This document shows positions 41,236-45,398 of a stretch of 45,398 nucleotides of DNA, piece after piece. Position 1 is the first letter of the stretch. Every line of letters begins with the position of its first letter. The DNA is taken from contig JAAZXY010000016.1 in the NCBI GenBank assembly GCA_014239855.1, positions 1 to 45,398 on the forward strand. Reading direction: 5' to 3'. The translations under genes and the position numbers were made by a program. The notes below the pieces were generated by a model. It was not told the DNA's origin. It did not search any database and saw nothing but the letters and a program-made list of their open reading frames with translations. This DNA is from Acidimicrobiales bacterium. GTDB taxonomy: Bacteria; Actinomycetota; Acidimicrobiia; Acidimicrobiales; MedAcidi-G1.

Positions 41236-41897
41236 CCGACGAGACGACGAAGGGTGGGGGTCCCGGCCGGACCATCGCCTATGCACTGGTGGGAGCGGTC
41301 GCCCTGGCGTTGGTGGCTGCGCTGACCCTGGGTGGCGGCGAGCCGGCGGGCGACCCCGACGGCTTGGAGACCGGCCCGGTGGTGGTGGCTGGCGAGGGGC
41401 TGCCCGAGTTCGGGGGAACGTCCGGGGATCAGGCGGTCGGGATGATGGCGCCCGACTTCGACGCCACCACGTTCGATGGTCGCGACGTCCTCATCCGACC
41501 CGGCGAGGGGTCGGGCTACGTGCTGGCCTTCTTCGCCCACTGGTGTTCCCACTGCCAGGCCGAGGTGCCCAAGCTCGTCGACTGGATCGGCAGGGGTGGC
41601 ATTCCCGACGGTGTCGAGGTGGTGGCCGTGTCGACCGCCGTGTACCTGGATCGGGGCAACCTGCCGAGAGCATGGTTGGCCGGTGAGGGTTGGCCGGCCG
41701 TTGCCGTCCGGGACGACGATGCGGGCACCGTGGCTGATGCCTTCGGGCTCCGGAGTTTCCCCTACTTCGTGGTCGTCGGTACCGACGGCCGGGTGCGTGG
41801 CCGGCTCAGCGGCGGGCTGGCTCCCGAGGACTGGAACTGGGCCCTCGACCAGGCTGGACGATCAGGCGCCGTGCTGACCGGTTCCGGCTCCGCCTGA
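41232..41897 (+). CDS. Membrane-anchored thioredoxin-like protein, likely DsbB partner
   Basis: 221 residues. One N-terminal transmembrane helix (about 14-34) with a short cytoplasmic tail, then a linker and a TlpA/thioredoxin domain with WCSHC (Cys105, Cys108) and a cis-Pro in FGLRSFPYFVVV. It faces outside. The overlap with the DsbB-like gene and the shared pathway make it the probable substrate of that membrane protein. Its stop codon is inside a strong hairpin. Confidence 0.92.
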   Translation: MTDETTKGGGPGRTIAYALVGAVALALVAALTLGGGEPAGDPDGLETGPVVVAGEGLPEFGGTSGDQAVGMMAPDFDATTFDGRDVLIRPGEGSGYVLAFFAHWCSHCQAEVPKLVDWIGRGGIPDGVEVVAVSTAVYLDRGNLPRAWLAGEGWPAVAVRDDDAGTVADAFGLRSFPYFVVVGTDGRVRGRLSGGLAPEDWNWALDQAGRSGAVLTGSGSA

Positions 41898-41906
41898 GCC
41901 GGAACC
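41880..41906 (+). terminator. 11-bp perfect hairpin across the thioredoxin stop codon
   Basis: GGTTCCGGCTC (41880-41890) and GAGCCGGAACC (41896-41906) pair fully around loop CGCCT, the TGA being 41895-41897. No T-tract, and the next gene starts 16 nt later, so it may attenuate rather than end transcription. Confidence 0.6.
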
Positions 41907-41922
41907 CGGAGAGGCCTGCGTC

Positions 41923-43941
41923 ATGGAGGATCGCTGGGGCGACGGCCCGGCCGGAGCGTCGAGCGGACCCGTTGCCGAGTGCGTGCACTGCACGCGCCTC
42001 ATCGGGTCGGATCCGTCGCTGGTTCTGCACGGCGGAGGCAACTCGTCGGTCAAGGCGCCGGTGGTCGACATCACCGGGCGGTCGGTCGACGCCATTCACG
42101 TCAAGGGCTCGGGTTGGGACATGGCGACCATCGAGGCGCCCGGCCTGGCGCCCCTGCATCTGCCCCGACTCCACGAGTTGCTGGAGCTCGACGAGCTGAG
42201 CGATCCGGACATGATGCGGGAGCTGGCGGCCGCCAAGGTCGATCCCGGGGCGCCCAATCCGTCGGTCGAGTCGCTGCTGCATGCGTTTCTCCCGCACCGG
42301 GCGGTGCAGCACAGCCACGCCGACGTGATCGTGCAACTCACCAACCTCGCCGACGGTGACGCCGTGGTGCGTGAGGTGTTCGGTGGCGACGTGGTCGTCG
42401 TGCCCTACGTGATGCCCGGGTTCGACCTGGCCCGCATGGTCCGCGACGTGTGGCCTGAGCAGGCGCACGACGGCACCACCGGCATGGTGCTGTTGAACCA
42501 CGGTCTGTTCACCTTCGGGGACGATTCGTTGACCGCCTACCGTCGCCACGTCGACCTGATCAACCGGGCCGAGGCGTGGCTGGACCGTGAGGCGCCTCCT
42601 GCGGCGGCCGATGCTGCGGTGCTTCCGCCGATACTGCCCGAGGTTCTGCTGGAGGATCTGGCCGGTCTGCGGGCCGCCATGTCCCGCCATGCCGGTGGCC
42701 CGCTGATCGTCCAGCGTCACGTCGACCCGACGGTGGCCTCGTTCGTGGGACGCCACGACCTGGAATCGCTGTCCGGTCGGGGGCCACTCACCCCTGACCA
42801 CGTGATCCGCACGAAGCGGGTGCCCATGGTCGGTCGGGATACCGCGGCGCTGGACGGCTTCGTGGCCGACTACCAGGGGTACGTCGACCAGCACCGGGAC
42901 CGGGTGCGGACCGAGTTCGTGCCCGTCGACCCGGCACCCCGGATCGTGCTGGACCCCGAACTCGGGATGCTGACCGCCGGACGGTCGGTGGCCGCGGCGT
43001 CGATCGCCGCCGACATCTACCACCACACCATGCCCGTGCTGGCCCGGGCCGAGGACCACCTCGGCGGCTACGTACCGCTGGGCGCCGAGCATCTCTTCGA
43101 CGTCGAGTACTGGGATCTCGAGCAGGCCAAGTTGGCTGCTTCCGGGCCGCCCCCGGAGCTGGGCGGGGCGGTCGCCCTGGTGACCGGAGCGGCCTCGGGG
43201 ATTGGTCGGGCGTGTGCTGACGAGTTGCTTCGGCGTGGGGCGGCGGTCATCGCCGTCGACCAGTCCGACGCGGTTCTCCGAGATACGGATGGCCAGCGCC
43301 CCAACCCCCAGTGGCCCAACCCCCAGTGGCATGGCGTGGTGGCCGACGTGACCGATCCGACGGCCATGGAGGCTGCGCTGCGATCCGGGGTGGAGGCCTT
43401 CGGAGGGATCGATGTGGTGGTGGTGGCCGCCGGAATCTTCGGACCGTCGACGCCACTGACCGAACTCGATGGCGACGACTGGCGTCGGGTCATGGCCGTC
43501 AACGTGGACAGCGTGCAGTGGCTGTTCGGACGGGTCGGACCGTTGCTGGCGGTCTCGCCGATCGGCGGGCGGGTCGTCGTGGTGGGTTCCAAGAACGTGC
43601 CGGCTCCGGGGGCGGGGGCGGCCGCCTATTCGGCGTCCAAGGCGGCGCTGCAGCAACTCTGTCGGGTGGCGGCCCTGGAATGGGCGCCCGAGGGGGTCCG
43701 GGTGAACTCGGTTCATCCGGATGCCGTGTTCGACACCGGTCTCTGGTCCGACGAGCTGGTGGCCCAGCGGGCCGCCCGGTACGGGATGACTCCCGAGGAG
43801 TACCGGACCAGGAACCTGCTGTCGACCGAGGTCACCTCGGCCCAGGTGGCCCGGTCGGTCGGGGCGTTGTGCTCCGACGACTTCGGGGCCACCACGGGCG
43901 CCCAGGTGCCGGTCGACGGGGGCAGCGACCGCGTGCTTTGA
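41923..43941 (+). CDS. Bifunctional class II aldolase/adducin and SDR protein (RhaD/alcohol dehydrogenase type)
   Basis: 672 residues. The N-terminal aldolase domain (about 20-300) has LHGGGNSSVKAP, VKGSGWDMATIEAPGL, the metal-binding HSHADVIVQL and NHGLFTFGDD. The C-terminal SDR (about 415-670) has TGAASGIG, NVDSVQW, and the YSASKAAL Tyr-Lys pair. The fused family joins rhamnulose-1-phosphate aldolase and lactaldehyde dehydrogenase-like activities. Sugar identity is unproven because no rhamnose genes are nearby. A 15-bp in-frame duplication (PNPQW repeated) is in the SDR domain at 43300-43329. The stop lies 9 nt before the next start. Confidence 0.92.
   Translation: MEDRWGDGPAGASSGPVAECVHCTRLIGSDPSLVLHGGGNSSVKAPVVDITGRSVDAIHVKGSGWDMATIEAPGLAPLHLPRLHELLELDELSDPDMMRELAAAKVDPGAPNPSVESLLHAFLPHRAVQHSHADVIVQLTNLADGDAVVREVFGGDVVVVPYVMPGFDLARMVRDVWPEQAHDGTTGMVLLNHGLFTFGDDSLTAYRRHVDLINRAEAWLDREAPPAAADAAVLPPILPEVLLEDLAGLRAAMSRHAGGPLIVQRHVDPTVASFVGRHDLESLSGRGPLTPDHVIRTKRVPMVGRDTAALDGFVADYQGYVDQHRDRVRTEFVPVDPAPRIVLDPELGMLTAGRSVAAASIAADIYHHTMPVLARAEDHLGGYVPLGAEHLFDVEYWDLEQAKLAASGPPPELGGAVALVTGAASGIGRACADELLRRGAAVIAVDQSDAVLRDTDGQRPNPQWPNPQWHGVVADVTDPTAMEAALRSGVEAFGGIDVVVVAAGIFGPSTPLTELDGDDWRRVMAVNVDSVQWLFGRVGPLLAVSPIGGRVVVVGSKNVPAPGAGAAAYSASKAALQQLCRVAALEWAPEGVRVNSVHPDAVFDTGLWSDELVAQRAARYGMTPEEYRTRNLLSTEVTSAQVARSVGALCSDDFGATTGAQVPVDGGSDRVL
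43300..43329 (+). repeat. In-frame 15-bp perfect tandem duplication
   Basis: CCCAACCCCCAGTGG occurs twice in a row (43300-43314, 43315-43329), adding a second PNPQW to the SDR domain near its cofactor-binding loop. Confidence 0.95.
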
Positions 43942-43952
43942 GGTCTGAGGTG
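43939..43952 (+). repeat. 7-bp tandem repeat across aldolase stop and next start
   Basis: TGAGGTC then TGAGGTG; the first holds the stop, the second contains the GTG 43950 of the next gene. Confidence 0.7.
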
Positions 43953-45311
43953 GCCGTCGGAATGCTGGCCCGGGCGTGGTCTCCGGCGCGACTGCTCCTG
44001 CTGGTCGGCCTGCCGTTCGGTCTGCTGGTGGCCTTCCTGCAGCCGGCATGGCTGGGCCAGGACGAGAGCGTCCACTTCCCCCGGGCGTGGCAGATGGCCG
44101 GCGGCGACCTGACCGAGGAACGCACCGACGATGGGCTGTCGTCCCGGGTGCCCATCGAGTACCTCGACGACCTCGCGGTGGTGGCGACGGCCAACGCCGA
44201 GGCCATCGGAGCCGGTCGTGGGCCGACGCTCGACGGGTACGGCCGACTGCTCGGGCACCGGGTGACCAGTGGCGACACGGTGCTGGTGTCGACGTGGGCC
44301 ACCGACATCGCCTCGCCGGTGCCGTACCTGCCGGCCGCCGTGGCCATGGCACCGTTGCGGGCCGTCGGGGCGCCGGCCATCTGGCAACTCTGGGCGGGTC
44401 GACTCGGGTCGCTGGCCGCCTACCTGGGCCTCGCCCTGGTGGCACTGCGGATCGCCGTCCGGTGGCGGTGGACGATCACCGGGATGGCCCTGTTTCCGCC
44501 GCTGCTCGTGCAGGGGGCGACGGTGGGCTACGACGCGGTGACCTTCGGCGCGCTGTTCCTCCTGGTCGGGGCGGCCAGTCGGATCGGGCGGCGGCCCGAC
44601 AGCCGGGTGATGCCGGTCCTGGCCGGGGTGGGGTTACTGCTGGCGCTCTCCAAACCGCCGTACCACCTGTTGCTGTGGGTGCTGGCGGTGGGCCTCCTGG
44701 CGACCAGCCGGGTTCGGCTCGCCGTGGCGTGCATGGTGCCGGCGGCGATCGGTCTCTTCTGGTCGGCGGTTCTGGCGCCCGGGTTCAGCGATCCGGTGGA
44801 GACGCTGGCCGGGGTGGTCGTTCCGGATCCCGACGGCCAGATCCGTCGGATGGTCCGGGATCCGCTGGGGTTCCTGTGGGACGGGGTGGGCGGGGTGCTG
44901 GTCGACCTCCCGACGGGCCACCTGCCGGACTGGATCGCCGCGCCGCCGTCCACGGCCATGACCCTGGCCGCATGGGCCGGGCTGGTCGGTCTCGTCGTGT
45001 GCTGTCTGGCCACCGAGGACGGGCCGCGTTCTTCGGGGGAACGCCTGATGGCGCTCGCCGGTGTCGGCCTGGTGCTGGCCGCCACCTGTGCCGCCGAGTT
45101 CGCCTATTTCACGCAGCCGGGACCTGCCGGGGCCCCGTCGGACTTCGGCGGGCTGACCCCGGAATGGCGCTATCTGGCACCGCTGGTCGGCCTGGCACTG
45201 TTGGCCATGCCCCGCCTACCTCGGATCCCTCCGGCCGCCGGCACGACGGTCGTCGCCGGAGCGGCCGCGTTCTCCGCCATTGTCTACATGTCGTCGTTCT
45301 CCGGGTTCTGA
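43950..45311 (+). CDS. DUF2142-family membrane protein
   Basis: 453 residues from GTG 43950 (ATG 43962 is an alternative). Multiple hydrophobic segments with DESVHFPRAWQMAGGDLTEE, the DE.xHF.RA motif after TM1 typical of DUF2142, and SKPPYHLLLWVLAVGLLA later. These proteins resemble glycosyltransferases of the GT-C type, but activity is not established here. TTGAGG lies 6 nt before the GTG. It ends 87 nt before the window edge. Confidence 0.88.
   Translation: MAVGMLARAWSPARLLLLVGLPFGLLVAFLQPAWLGQDESVHFPRAWQMAGGDLTEERTDDGLSSRVPIEYLDDLAVVATANAEAIGAGRGPTLDGYGRLLGHRVTSGDTVLVSTWATDIASPVPYLPAAVAMAPLRAVGAPAIWQLWAGRLGSLAAYLGLALVALRIAVRWRWTITGMALFPPLLVQGATVGYDAVTFGALFLLVGAASRIGRRPDSRVMPVLAGVGLLLALSKPPYHLLLWVLAVGLLATSRVRLAVACMVPAAIGLFWSAVLAPGFSDPVETLAGVVVPDPDGQIRRMVRDPLGFLWDGVGGVLVDLPTGHLPDWIAAPPSTAMTLAAWAGLVGLVVCCLATEDGPRSSGERLMALAGVGLVLAATCAAEFAYFTQPGPAGAPSDFGGLTPEWRYLAPLVGLALLAMPRLPRIPPAAGTTVVAGAAAFSAIVYMSSFSGF
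45065..45113 (+). repeat. First copy of 49-bp direct repeat (inside DUF2142 gene)
   Basis: Perfect match to 45350-45398, starting CGGCCTGGTGCTGGCCGCCA. See the second copy. Confidence 0.9.
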
Positions 45312-45349
45312 TCCCCCGGCCCGGCTCCCCGTGGGGGGGGTTGGGCTAC

Positions 45350-45398
45350 CGGCCTGGTGCTGGCCGCCACCTGTGCCGCCGAGTTCGCCTATTTCACG
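45350..45398 (+). repeat. Second copy of 49-bp direct repeat at the window edge
   Basis: It reproduces codons of the DUF2142 gene outside any gene and ends exactly at the last base. Together with an eight-G run just before it, this is best read as a contig-end artefact, though a real partial duplication is possible. Confidence 0.9.

Overview
The window is a 45.4-kb, high-GC, gene-dense chromosomal segment. It looks actinobacterial, most likely Acidimicrobiia or a near relative. That placement is inferred from CarD, the menaquinone genes, many acyl-CoA enzymes, DUF2142, and many genes with a TAnnnT-like -10 box only 6-8 nt before an ATG or GTG (leaderless starts). No 16S gene is present to confirm it. 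Both edges cut into sequence: menH is truncated on the left, and the last 49 bases repeat an internal segment, which suggests a contig end.

Layout. 1-4436: a minus-strand operon merR-menF-menD-menH for early menaquinone synthesis, with a MerR-type promoter. 4512-7700: a GrdB/PrdB-like gene read through an in-frame UGA that is probably selenocysteine, an HSL-family esterase, and a CaiB/BaiF CoA-transferase. 7804-15808: a fatty-acid or CoA-thioester block with a low-MW phosphatase, acyl-CoA dehydrogenase, thiolase, crotonase, acyl-CoA ligase, a small Cys protein, a CaiB-like protein and a TetR regulator. The TetR regulator and the acyl-CoA dehydrogenase carry nearly the same operator. 15877-17548: gltX followed by tRNA-Gln(CUG) and tRNA-Glu(CUC). 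17617-21917: histidine phosphatase, a divergent LysE-type exporter/Lrp pair, a small lipoprotein, a frameshifted fragment, a DUF1295 membrane protein and an SDR.

21986-25341: a 3.28-kb integrated element bounded by 74-bp direct repeats of tRNA-Pro(UGG). It carries only a tyrosine integrase and a lipoprotein serine hydrolase on a long Thr/Pro/Ala tether, and has matched putative integrase arm sites near both ends. 25477-31849: acyl-CoA ligase, enoyl-CoA hydratase, DNA alkyl-transferase, universal stress protein, CarD, an unknown basic-to-acidic protein, and proS. 31988-38652: a second acyl-CoA dehydrogenase, alpha/beta hydrolase, O-acetylhomoserine sulfhydrylase, a K+ channel/RCK protein, and a coupled 3-hydroxyisobutyrate dehydrogenase-like/MDR oxidoreductase pair. 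38692-45311: FabH-like synthase, PhyH-like dioxygenase, a coupled DsbB/thioredoxin pair, a fused class II aldolase-SDR, and a DUF2142 membrane protein.

The strongest unusual signals are the probable selenoprotein with a SECIS-like hairpin, the minimal tRNA-Pro element, the shared TetR operator, and a recurring habit of short tandem duplications that include or start at a stop codon.
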